14,807 nt of DNA from Schwartzia sp. (in: firmicutes) (lineage in GTDB: Bacteria > Bacillota > Negativicutes > Selenomonadales > Selenomonadaceae), in contig JAGAZS010000379.1 of the NCBI GenBank assembly GCA_017939945.1, positions 1 through 14,807 of the forward strand, in the 5' to 3' direction. The position numbers and the translations under genes were made by a program. Under the pieces are notes generated by a model. That model was not told the DNA's origin. It did no database searches and saw only the letters and a program-made list of their open reading frames with translations. Below, one piece after another: positions 1 to 5,548 of this stretch. Position 1 is the stretch's first letter; each line of letters opens with the position of its first letter.

Positions 1-647
1 TGTCGACCAAAAGCAAGCGCTTCCTCATGCGTATCAAAAGCAACGTCTATTATATTTCCGACAATAGCGCCTCCTGTGTCCTCGGCAACTGCCTCGCCGT
101 ATCCCGGAATATATACGCGTGTCCCCAATGGGATGAACGAGGGATCGACCGCAATGACTCCACGACGCAGGGGCGTACCGCTGGCAGTATAGTGGCCGCA
201 GCCCGGATCATATGCACTGTAAGCCGTCGCAGAAACATAGACGACCTTGCCTTCCTTCATTGCCTTTTCGTGAAGTTCTTTGTCGTGCTCTGTTTTCTTT
301 CTCGCCGCCTCGCGCGCAGCTTTTTCCCGCTTCTCCGTCTCCTTTGCGGCCTCCGGCGCCTTTTTCAAGTCTTTTTTCTTCAGCTCCGCCCGTGTAATCG
401 GGCCGAAAATACCGTCCACCTCCAGCTCCCTGTCGCGCTGGAAGCGGCGCACTGCCTCTGTCGTTTTCTTATCGAAAACGCCGGTCGGTTTTCCTTCCAT
501 ATATTCAAGCTCAATCAACGCCTTTTGCAGTTCCCGCACAGCTTCGCCGCGAGATCCCTCCCGAAGCAATGCCGGAGCCGCGAACACCGTCTGGCAGAAC
601 AATAAAAATACGAACAATACCAATGACATCGAAGAAAATTTTCTCAT
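1..647 (-). CDS. Secreted peptidoglycan-binding / 3D-domain protein (YocH-like), C-terminus cut by window edge
   Basis: Translating the minus strand from the ATG at 647 gives 215 codons that stay open to the window edge. Residues 1-23 form a signal peptide (MRK, a hydrophobic core, then VFA before AP). Residues about 27-90 match a PG_binding_1 repeat, with VRELQ, GVFDKKTTEAVRRFQ and DGIFG motifs. A charged Lys/Glu/Ala linker covers 90-133. From about 137 the protein has a 3D domain (double-psi beta-barrel) carrying its three name-giving aspartates in AVDP (D168), AEDTGG (D190) and IIDVAF (D201). Proteins of this build bind or cleave cell-wall glycan, like Bacillus YocH or the Rpf/MltA-type fold, so an extracytoplasmic role in wall turnover is likely. 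Only the last few residues of the domain should be missing. A GGGGTGAG ribosome binding site precedes the ATG, and a consensus promoter lies about 75 bases upstream. The family call is secure; the enzymatic activity is inferred. Confidence 0.93.
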   Translation of the reverse strand, partial: MRKFSSMSLVLFVFLLFCQTVFAAPALLREGSRGEAVRELQKALIELEYMEGKPTGVFDKKTTEAVRRFQRDRELEVDGIFGPITRAELKKKDLKKAPEAAKETEKREKAAREAARKKTEHDKELHEKAMKEGKVVYVSATAYSAYDPGCGHYTASGTPLRRGVIAVDPSFIPLGTRVYIPGYGEAVAEDTGGAIVGNIIDVAFDTHEEALAFGR

Positions 648-721
648 CACGCCTCACCCCGTTACGGAATTATCTTGAAAACGAGCAAAAATTTTCCGAA
701 ATTTTCTGCACATTTTTTATT

Positions 722-750
722 ATTATACCGTGTCGGCGAATCAATGTCAA
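722..750 (-). promoter_or_regulatory. Consensus sigma-A promoter for the 3D-domain gene
   Basis: Read on the minus strand, TTGACA (750-745) is followed by a 17-base spacer and TATAAT (727-722), a perfect match at both hexamers with ideal spacing. Transcription would start near 715 and give a leader of about 68 nt before the ATG at 647. The -35 box begins within the T-tract of the trmD terminator, so termination and initiation signals share bases. Confidence 0.88.
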
Positions 751-784
751 AAAGAAAAGACGACCAATCATTGGCCGCCTTTTC
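750..784 (-). terminator. Rho-independent terminator of the ylxM-trmD operon
   Basis: On the minus strand AAAGGCGGCCAA pairs with TTGGTCGTCTTT (two G-U pairs) around a three-base TGA loop, followed by a T-rich run (TTTTCTTTTT). The loop is the trmD stop codon itself (770-768), so the last codons of trmD form the left arm of the stem. It closes the seven-gene operon just before the next promoter. Confidence 0.85.
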
Positions 785-1517
785 GCGTCTGTTCCAATTG
801 TTTCAAAAAAACAAGGTCGTCTTCGGTTAGCTCTGCTTTCTCAAGTAAATCCGGACGACGTTCAAAGGTTAACCGAAGCGATTCGTGCCTTCGCCATAAA
901 GCTATTTTTGCATGATCGCCGGAAAACAACACCTCCGGCACAACTTTCCCATGGTAATCGCGCGGGCGTGTATACTGCGGATATTCAAGCAACCCATGAT
1001 AAAACGAATCCGTCGGCGCTGACTCTTCAGACCCCAGCACCCCAGGCAGCATCCTCGCAACCGCGTCCACCATGACCATTGCGGGAAGCTCTCCGCCCGT
1101 CAACACATAGTCCCCGATGGAAAGCACCTCATCCGCCAGTTCCGTAATCCTTGCATCAAATCCTTCATAATGACCACAAAGGAAAATCAACTGATCGAAC
1201 GCCGAAAGCTCCTTCGCCTTATCTTGAGATAAAACTTCTCCGTCCGGGCTCATCAGCAAAATTCGCCGCCGTTGGAAATTTGTCGTTCCCAGCAAAAAAC
1301 GCAGCGCCCGAAACATCGGCTCCGGCTTCAGAAGCATACCGCTGCCGCCGCCGAAGGGAGAATCATCGACATGTTTGTGCCTGTCAAACGCGAAATCGCG
1401 CGGATTCAAAATATGGATATCGAGAATGCCGTTGTCCCTGGCACGACGAATGATACTGTCATCAAAGGGGCCGAAAAACATCGACGGAAACAGCGACACA
1501 AAATCAATACGCATCAT
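768..1517 (-). CDS. trmD: tRNA (guanine-N1)-methyltransferase TrmD
   Basis: This 249-residue protein is full length for TrmD, which uses S-adenosylmethionine to make m1G at position 37 of tRNAs reading CNN codons and so prevents +1 frameshifting. Visible hallmarks are MRIDFVSLFP at the N-terminus and the trefoil-knot motifs GHYEGFD (115-121) and SIGDYVLTGGE (133-143). DAVARMLPG carries R155 and TDSFYHGLLEYPQYTRP carries D170; these correspond to the catalytic Arg and Asp of the family. Two adjacent ATGs are possible (1517 and 1514). The first overlaps the rimM stop by four bases (ATGA) and the second by one, so translation is coupled either way. It is the last gene of the operon, and its stop codon lies inside the terminator hairpin. 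No rplS follows, unlike in many Firmicutes. Confidence 0.97.
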   Translation of the reverse strand: MMRIDFVSLFPSMFFGPFDDSIIRRARDNGILDIHILNPRDFAFDRHKHVDDSPFGGGSGMLLKPEPMFRALRFLLGTTNFQRRRILLMSPDGEVLSQDKAKELSAFDQLIFLCGHYEGFDARITELADEVLSIGDYVLTGGELPAMVMVDAVARMLPGVLGSEESAPTDSFYHGLLEYPQYTRPRDYHGKVVPEVLFSGDHAKIALWRRHESLRLTFERRPDLLEKAELTEDDLVFLKQLEQTRKGGQ

Positions 1518-2035
1518 TCAGCCACTTCCGGCATCAAAACCACCATACGCCCATCCTCTATCGAGATTTCCCTGACCACTTTCTTCAACGCAGGAACCAG
1601 AACATCTTCCGAACGCCCCGGAAGCGACACGACATAGACGTCGTTACTTCCCGTCCGAATCACATCCGTAACGACGCCAAGAATTGTCCCATCCGTTTCT
1701 TCCACCGAGAGACCGATAATATCCGCAGTGTAATACTCGCCTTCCTTAAGCGGCATCGCTTCGGAACGGTCCACTGAAACAAAAGTGCCAGTCAGCGCCG
1801 CCGCATCCTCGCGCTTTGCAATGCCGTCGAAAATCATCAGCACATGGTTTTTCTGATGGCGGACGCCCTTGATTGTTATGAGCCTGTCGCCGATAAAGCA
1901 GCGCGTCATCCCATCAAACCGTTCGGGAAAATCCGTCATGGGAATGATCTTAACTTCGCCTTTCACGCCATGCGGCGCGCCAACCTTTCCTATGATAATC
2001 CGACGGTCAGCTTCTGATGGCGATGACTTTTCCAT
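1514..2035 (-). CDS. rimM: 16S rRNA / 30S maturation factor RimM
   Basis: RimM assists late assembly of the 30S head and binds uS19. The 173-residue product has the two expected beta-barrels: an N-terminal RimM barrel with IIIGKVGAPHGVKGEVKI and a C-terminal PRC barrel opening with EGEYYTADIIGL and continuing with GSNDVYVV and DVLVPALKKVV. The length is normal for the family. I chose the ATG at 2035; a TTG at 2041 is in frame, adds two residues, and sits closer to the GAGG at 2051-2048, so the start is uncertain by two codons. The gene overlaps the end of ylqD by 29 bases, which implies its ribosome binding site lies inside ylqD, and it overlaps trmD by four bases. The order ylqD-rimM-trmD is typical of Firmicutes. 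Confidence 0.95.
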   Translation of the reverse strand: MEKSSPSEADRRIIIGKVGAPHGVKGEVKIIPMTDFPERFDGMTRCFIGDRLITIKGVRHQKNHVLMIFDGIAKREDAAALTGTFVSVDRSEAMPLKEGEYYTADIIGLSVEETDGTILGVVTDVIRTGSNDVYVVSLPGRSEDVLVPALKKVVREISIEDGRMVVLMPEVAE

Positions 2036-2414
2036 CTTCAATCAAGACCTCAACGTTCATCATGGCATGAAAATCGTCCCCGACTTTCACTTCAACCTGG
2101 CGTTCCAACTGTCCCTGCACGATTTCCGCACCAAGCGCAAGCTTTCCGATATCGGCAAGCTTCTGCTCCGTATCCGCCTTGAATGCTTCCCGCTGCTGGC
2201 GTTCCATACCGAAATGCTGGCGAATCGCCTGAAGCGCCTGAAGATTGCCCTGCGCCTGCTCCTGTATAACCCGCTTTTCCTCAAGATCAAGCTGCTGCAG
2301 CTCCATCGTAACTTGATTCAGCTTTTGGGACAAATCGTCACTGATACGTTTCCTGAGTTTTTCCGTTAGTTTCGCTTTGATCGTGACCGGCATTTTCAAA
2401 CTGATGCTGTCCAT
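2007..2414 (-). CDS. ylqD: YlqD family coiled-coil protein
   Basis: The 135-residue product fits the YlqD family of unknown function, which sits between the KH protein and rimM in many Firmicutes. It begins with a short beta-type stretch (MDSISLKMPVTIKAKLTE). A long, charged, Gln/Glu-rich helical stretch from about 20 to 95 is likely coiled coil, and the C-terminus (RQVEVKVGDDF to EVLIEDGKVIAIR) looks like small beta strands. The ATG at 2414 is chosen because AAAGGAG lies five bases upstream; a longer frame to 2459 would read through a hairpin and lacks a site. It is preceded by two hairpins (2430-2445 and 2453-2485) and overlaps rimM by 29 bases. The family call rests on position and sequence character; its role is unknown, though the company suggests ribosome or RNA biology. 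Confidence 0.85.
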   Translation of the reverse strand: MDSISLKMPVTIKAKLTEKLRKRISDDLSQKLNQVTMELQQLDLEEKRVIQEQAQGNLQALQAIRQHFGMERQQREAFKADTEQKLADIGKLALGAEIVQGQLERQVEVKVGDDFHAMMNVEVLIEDGKVIAIRS

Positions 2415-2429
2415 TCTTTCTCCTTTTCC

Positions 2430-2445
2430 GTCGGATAGCTCCGAC
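2430..2445 (-). other. Perfect hairpin just upstream of the ylqD ribosome binding site
   Basis: On the minus strand GTCGGA-GCTA-TCCGAC is a six-base-pair perfect stem with a four-base loop. It ends about five bases before the AAAGGAG of ylqD. It could tune access to that site or protect an mRNA end. It is seen directly in the sequence; any function is inferred. Confidence 0.55.
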
Positions 2446-2452
2446 AAAAACA

Positions 2453-2485
2453 GCGGCAACCGCCCATGAAAGAGCGCATTGCCGC
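2453..2485 (-). terminator. Possible intra-operon attenuator between khpA and ylqD
   Basis: On the minus strand GCGGCAA (2485-2479) pairs perfectly with TTGCCGC (2459-2453) across a 19-base loop, and the second arm is followed by TGTTTTTG. This is the shape of a partial terminator inside the operon. It begins eight bases after the khpA stop. The large loop and seven-pair stem make it weaker than the terminators at 750 and 7372, so read-through is expected. Confidence 0.45.
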
Positions 2486-2492
2486 GTATTCA

Positions 2493-2720
2493 TCAAATGA
2501 TTTCCACAGTGGCCCTTTGGTTCTCACGGGTGGCCGCGGCCTTGACAACTGTCCGCATCGCCTTCGCGATACGCCCCTGCTTGCCGATGACCTTCCCCAT
2601 ATCCTCCTGCGCAACATGCAACTCAAACACGGTCATACGCTCCTCGTCCTTTTCCTCGACGACGACCTGATCCGGATGATCCACTAGCGCCTTGGCAATA
2701 ATTTCAACAATCTCTTTCAT
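2493..2720 (-). CDS. khpA: KH-domain RNA-binding protein KhpA (YlqC)
   Basis: This 75-residue protein is a single type-II KH domain, the usual size for KhpA. The RNA-gripping loop is visible as MGKVIGKQGRIAKAMR (GxxG at residues 46-49 in the IGKQG segment), between a helix and the final beta strand (RATVEII). KhpA works with KhpB as a global RNA-binding pair linked to cell elongation and small-RNA control in Gram-positive bacteria. The start at 2720 has AGAGGAA seven bases upstream. It lies 47 bases after rpsP, its standard neighbour in the rpsP-khpA-ylqD-rimM-trmD order. Nothing is missing. The stop is followed closely by a hairpin that may reduce transcription into the downstream genes. Confidence 0.95.
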   Translation of the reverse strand: MKEIVEIIAKALVDHPDQVVVEEKDEERMTVFELHVAQEDMGKVIGKQGRIAKAMRTVVKAAATRENQRATVEII

Positions 2721-2767
2721 GTAAATTCCTCTTTCTCAGGGAAAAGACGACTCCGCAGAGAACTGAC

Positions 2768-3052
2768 TTACTTCTCCTGCTTTTTCGCATGTTTCAAGGC
2801 GTCGAACTTTGCCATGATACCCTTATGGCTAAGCAACGACCGTACCGTATCTGTGGGCTGCGCGCCCTTCTGGAGCCAGTTGAGCACCTTCTCCTCATCC
2901 ACATTGACCACTGCCGGTTCCTTCGTGGAATCATAATTGCCGACGATTTCGATAAAACGGCCGTCGCGCGGCGCGCGGGAATCGGCAACGACGATGCGAT
3001 AGAACGGATGCTTCTTTGCCCCCATACGGTTCAAACGAATCTTGACTGCCAT
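2768..3052 (-). CDS. rpsP: 30S ribosomal protein bS16
   Basis: The 94-residue product is full-length bS16, a small-subunit protein needed for 30S assembly. It shows the family's opening MAVKIRLNRMGAKKHPFYRIVVADSR (cited in pieces: VKIRLNRMG, PFYRIVVAD), then RDGRFIEIVG and a basic tail. I chose the ATG at 3052 rather than the one two codons upstream, because the very strong AAGGAGGTGA lies nine bases before it and only three before the other, and bS16 normally begins MAVKIRL. It lies 82 bases after ffh, long enough to hold an extended -10 promoter and a perfect 16-base palindrome, so it may be transcribed both from the ylxM promoter and from its own. Confidence 0.97.
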   Translation of the reverse strand: MAVKIRLNRMGAKKHPFYRIVVADSRAPRDGRFIEIVGNYDSTKEPAVVNVDEEKVLNWLQKGAQPTDTVRSLLSHKGIMAKFDALKHAKKQEK

Positions 3053-3074
3053 CTGCATTCACCTCCTTGCACAG

Positions 3075-3090
3075 CGAAGCAATTGCTTCG
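3075..3090. repeat. Perfect 16-bp palindrome at the predicted rpsP start site
   Basis: CGAAGCAATTGCTTCG equals its own reverse complement. It begins three bases after the -10 box of the predicted rpsP promoter, so it would span the transcription start. It has no T-run after it and is therefore not a terminator. An operator or a 5' mRNA stem are the obvious readings; neither is proven. Confidence 0.6.
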
Positions 3091-3092
3091 GT

Positions 3093-3101
3093 ATTATATC
3101 A
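3093..3101 (-). promoter_or_regulatory. Extended -10 promoter upstream of rpsP
   Basis: On the minus strand TGATATAAT gives a perfect TATAAT (3098-3093) with the TGn extension. No good -35 box lies 16-18 bases upstream, which is tolerated for extended -10 promoters. The start would fall near 3087, about 35 bases before the rpsP ATG. This would allow ribosomal-protein expression independent of ffh. Confidence 0.55.
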
Positions 3102-3134
3102 AGAAAGCAGAAAAACGACGATCCCGGACATTCA

Positions 3135-4484
3135 TCACGGGAGAAACGGCAGGCGGAACCTTGAAAGTCCCTTGCCCTGCAATTTTTTCATCTTTTTCAT
3201 CATTTTCCGCATTTCGGCAAATTGTTTCAAAACCTTATTGACGTCCTGCACGCGGGTTCCGCTACCCATCGTGATACGCTTGCGCCGGCTGCCGTTGACA
3301 ATGGTGATGTCGGCGCGTTCCGCCGGGGTCATCGAGCGAATACTCGCCTCGACGTGCTTGATCTCTTTTCCGTTGAGATCGACATCGACGCCTTCGAGCT
3401 GCTTTTTGACATTGCCCATGCCCGGAAGCATCCCAAGGATGTCGCCGAAAGACCCCATCTTGCGGATTTGCTGGAGCTGGTCGAGAAAATCGTCCAGTGT
3501 GAACTCATTTTTGCGGAGCTTTTTCTCGATCTTTTTTGCTTCCTCGGCGTCGTAGACGCTCTGCGCCTTCTCAATCAGCGAGAGCACATCGCCCATGCCG
3601 AGTATCCGCGACGCCATGCGGTCAGGATAAAACGGCTCCAATGCGTCCAGTTTCTCGCCCATTCCGACGAATTTGATTGGACAACCCGTAACCGCCTTGA
3701 CCGAAAGCGCCGCGCCGCCGCGCGCGTCACCGTCCATCTTCGTCAGCGCCACGCCGTCCACGCCCAGTTCCTTGTGGAAGCTCTCGGCAACATTGACAGC
3801 GTCCTGCCCCGTCATCGCGTCGACGACAAGCAAAATCTCATGGGGCGAAACCTCAGCCTTGACCGAGCGAAGCTCCTGCATCAATTCCTCGTTGATATGA
3901 AGCCGACCCGCGGTATCTATCAGCACTACGTCAAGCGCATGGGACGCCGCGTAAGGCAACGCGCTTTTCGCGATTGTCACAGCGTCCGTTCCCGGCTCCA
4001 TTGAAAATACGGGAATACCGAGCTGCCCGCCAAGCACTTGGAGCTGTTTCACAGCCGCCGGACGGTAAATGTCGTCCGCAACGAGAAGCGGGTGCTTTCC
4101 TTGCTTTTTCAGCATCCGCGCCAGCTTGCCCGCCGTCGTTGTCTTGCCGGAACCCTGCAGCCCGACCATCATGATAATTGTCGGCGGCTGCGCCGAAATA
4201 TTGAGCTTACTCTGCTCCCCGCCCATCAGTGCGGTCAGTTCTTCATTGACGATGCCGATCACCGCTTGCGCAGGCGTCAGCGTGTCAAGAACCTCCTGCC
4301 CGACGGCGCGTTCCTTCACGCGCTTGACAAAATCCTTGACGACCTTGAAATTGACGTCCGCCTCCAAAAGCGCCATGCGAACGTCGCGCATGGCCTCGCT
4401 GACATCATCCTCCGTCAACTTCCCGTGGCTTCGGAGCTTTTTGAACGTCTCCTGCAAACGGTCTGCCAAACCCTCAAAAATCAT
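3135..4484 (-). CDS. ffh: Signal recognition particle GTPase Ffh (SRP54)
   Basis: This 449-residue protein is full-length Ffh, which binds 4.5S/scRNA and signal peptides and delivers ribosomes to FtsY at the membrane. The N domain covers about 1-88. The G domain carries the P-loop GLQGSGKTT (108-116), DDIYRPAA (137-144), DTAGR (190-194), TKMDGDARGG (248-257) and GMGEKLDALEPF (274-285). The M domain runs from about 325, with LDDFLDQLQQIRKMG and the RNA-binding helix region SMTPAERADI to GSRRKRITMGSGT, then a methionine-rich helix (MRKMMKKMKK). It overlaps the end of ylxM by four bases (ATGA), so the two are translationally coupled, as in other Firmicutes. ftsY, often adjacent, is absent here. 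The C-terminal tail (LSRFRLPFLP) is ordinary for the family. Confidence 0.98.
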   Translation of the reverse strand: MIFEGLADRLQETFKKLRSHGKLTEDDVSEAMRDVRMALLEADVNFKVVKDFVKRVKERAVGQEVLDTLTPAQAVIGIVNEELTALMGGEQSKLNISAQPPTIIMMVGLQGSGKTTTAGKLARMLKKQGKHPLLVADDIYRPAAVKQLQVLGGQLGIPVFSMEPGTDAVTIAKSALPYAASHALDVVLIDTAGRLHINEELMQELRSVKAEVSPHEILLVVDAMTGQDAVNVAESFHKELGVDGVALTKMDGDARGGAALSVKAVTGCPIKFVGMGEKLDALEPFYPDRMASRILGMGDVLSLIEKAQSVYDAEEAKKIEKKLRKNEFTLDDFLDQLQQIRKMGSFGDILGMLPGMGNVKKQLEGVDVDLNGKEIKHVEASIRSMTPAERADITIVNGSRRKRITMGSGTRVQDVNKVLKQFAEMRKMMKKMKKLQGKGLSRFRLPFLP

Positions 4485-4834
4485 TTCATATCCTCCAGCC
4501 CCGCAAGCGGAACAAGCAACCGCAAAAGCTCATTTTTTGCCGCTTCGTCGTCCGTGTGCAACGCCCGCACCCCATCGTACACCTTTGTCAGCGTTTCCCG
4601 CTCGGCTTCGCGGCGCGAAAGCAATCCAAGCCTAGCTTCATACTCCTCCATCGCCTGCTCCGAACGGTGCAACGTATCATGCACCGCCTGCCGCGAGATT
4701 CCCAGCGACTCGCCGATTTCCGACAGCGAATAATCCTCCAGCAAGCTCATCGACAAACATTTCTGCTGCTTTTCCGTCAAAAGCGCGCCATAGAGATCGA
4801 AAAGCGCCGAGCGGCGCAGAAATTCTTCCAACAT
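4481..4834 (-). CDS. ylxM: YlxM/p13-like helix-turn-helix protein
   Basis: YlxM is a small protein encoded upstream of ffh in many Gram-positive bacteria, where it has been linked to SRP assembly or function. The 117-residue product begins ALFDLYGALLTEKQQKCL, the family signature resembling sigma-factor region 4. A helix-turn-helix follows at about 35-58 (YSLSEIGESLGISRQAVHDTL). The rest is helical and charged. The ATG at 4834 has TAGGTGA upstream. It is the first gene of the operon, about 43 bases from the predicted start of a strong promoter, and overlaps ffh by four bases. The leader contains two stem-loops, the second abutting the ribosome binding site. Whether the protein binds RNA or DNA cannot be told from sequence. 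Confidence 0.93.
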   Translation of the reverse strand: MLEEFLRRSALFDLYGALLTEKQQKCLSMSLLEDYSLSEIGESLGISRQAVHDTLHRSEQAMEEYEARLGLLSRREAERETLTKVYDGVRALHTDDEAAKNELLRLLVPLAGLEDMK

Positions 4835-4846
4835 TTTTCTTCACCT

Positions 4847-4864
4847 ACGGCAAAACAACGCCGT
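4847..4864 (-). other. Hairpin abutting the ylxM ribosome binding site
   Basis: On the minus strand ACGGC pairs with GCCGT across an eight-base loop (GTTGTTTT), and the next bases are the AGGTGA of ylxM. Five pairs is modest, but the position next to the ribosome binding site makes translational tuning plausible. Confidence 0.4.
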
Positions 4865-4867
4865 TTT

Positions 4868-4885
4868 CTGTCCGACGTTGGACAG
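4868..4885. repeat. 18-bp inverted repeat overlapping the -10 and start site of the ylxM-ffh promoter
   Basis: On the minus strand CTGTCCAACGTCGGACAG is an inverted repeat with one mismatched pair. Its first two bases are the end of the TATACT -10 box and it covers the predicted start (near 4877). The position suits a repressor operator or a protective 5' stem. Confidence 0.55.
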
Positions 4886-4912
4886 TATAACGGATATCGT
4901 TTTCCCTGTCAA
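4884..4912 (-). promoter_or_regulatory. Sigma-A promoter of the ylxM-ffh-rpsP-trmD operon
   Basis: On the minus strand TTGACA (4912-4907), a 17-base spacer and TATACT (4889-4884) form a near-perfect promoter, one base off consensus. It lies between the terminator of the preceding unit and ylxM, with a predicted leader of about 43 nt. Confidence 0.88.
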
Positions 4913-4946
4913 GCATTTTTCCTTGTCAGCTTATGAAATACGGCAT

Positions 4947-4979
4947 GAAAAAACCGCCTTCTCTAGAAAGCGGCTTTTT
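4947..4979 (-). terminator. Rho-independent terminator after the adenosyltransferase gene
   Basis: On the minus strand an A-run and CCGC pair with GCGG and a T-run of six, around a partly paired middle (TTCT/AGAA on the other strand). It lies 17 bases after the adenosyltransferase stop. Because A- and T-runs flank the stem on both sides it could also act on the opposite strand, but no plus-strand gene ends here. Confidence 0.75.
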
Positions 4980-4995
4980 GTCTGCGATGCAGTTT

Positions 4996-5508
4996 TTACT
5001 CCTCCTGCGGAACGTCCTTTTCCTCCAGGCGCATGAGCATGAAGCAATAGTCCGAAAGGCGGTTGATATAGAGACGGTCGACCTCGGCAACTTCTTCCTC
5101 TTTCGCGAGACGAAGCATCTGACGTTCGGCACGCCTCGCAATCGTCCTCGCGAGGTCGAGCATCGCGCCGCCCTTCGTGCTGCCCGGAATCAGGAAGCAG
5201 CCGAGCGCACCGACTTCATTTTCAATACGGTCCATTTCATTTTCCATGTCCTTGATATGGTACTCGTTGATCATCGGACGGGCGCCGATGCTGGCGAGAT
5301 CCGCCATGAAGTTCGGGATATCGCGCTGAAGCGCGAGAATCAGTTGCTTGACCTCTTTGTTTTCGCAAAACGCGCGCGCCATGCCGAGGGCGGAATTCAT
5401 TTCATCAATGATGCCGTATGTCTCGACGCGAAGCGAATCCTTGTCCACGCGCTGTCCCGTATAAAGGCTCGTCTGTCCCTTATCTCCTGTTTTCGTGTAA
5501 ACGCCCAT
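4996..5508 (-). CDS. PduO-type cob(I)alamin / cob(I)yrinate adenosyltransferase
   Basis: The enzyme transfers the 5'-deoxyadenosyl group of ATP to reduced cobalt to make adenosylcobalamin, needed by enzymes such as methylmalonyl-CoA mutase. The 170-residue product has the PduO-family motifs in order. They are the ATP-binding YTKTGDKGQTSL (4-15), RVETYGIIDEMNSALG (27-42), PGSTKGG followed by LARTIARRAER (108-129), and the C-terminal YINRLSDYCF (147-156). It is of the compact single-domain type with no DUF336/GlcG extension. The ATG at 5508 has GAGGTGA eight bases upstream. It follows ndk by 40 bases with no terminator between them and is followed by a terminator, so the two form one unit. No cobalamin biosynthesis or cobalamin-using gene is beside it. 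CobA and EutT types are unrelated folds and are excluded by the motifs. Confidence 0.93.
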   Translation of the reverse strand: MGVYTKTGDKGQTSLYTGQRVDKDSLRVETYGIIDEMNSALGMARAFCENKEVKQLILALQRDIPNFMADLASIGARPMINEYHIKDMENEMDRIENEVGALGCFLIPGSTKGGAMLDLARTIARRAERQMLRLAKEEEVAEVDRLYINRLSDYCFMLMRLEEKDVPQEE

Positions 5509-5548
5509 GCTCTTTCACCTCGTTCAAAAAATATTTATTATCTAATGA

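Noticed and set aside
2415..2459. N-terminal extension of ylqD to 2459
   Set aside because: It would translate through a hairpin and a T-run; AAAGGAG precedes the ATG at 2414.
3100..3150. Possible terminator after ffh (TCCCG / CGGGA stem before a TTTTT run)
   Set aside because: It has only five pairs with an eleven-base loop, and the T-run is separated from the stem by several bases; too weak to call.
3222..4733. Plus-strand open frames (up to 260 codons) opposite ffh and ylxM
   Set aside because: They are shadows of ffh and ylxM with no recognisable domain and no promoter on the plus strand.
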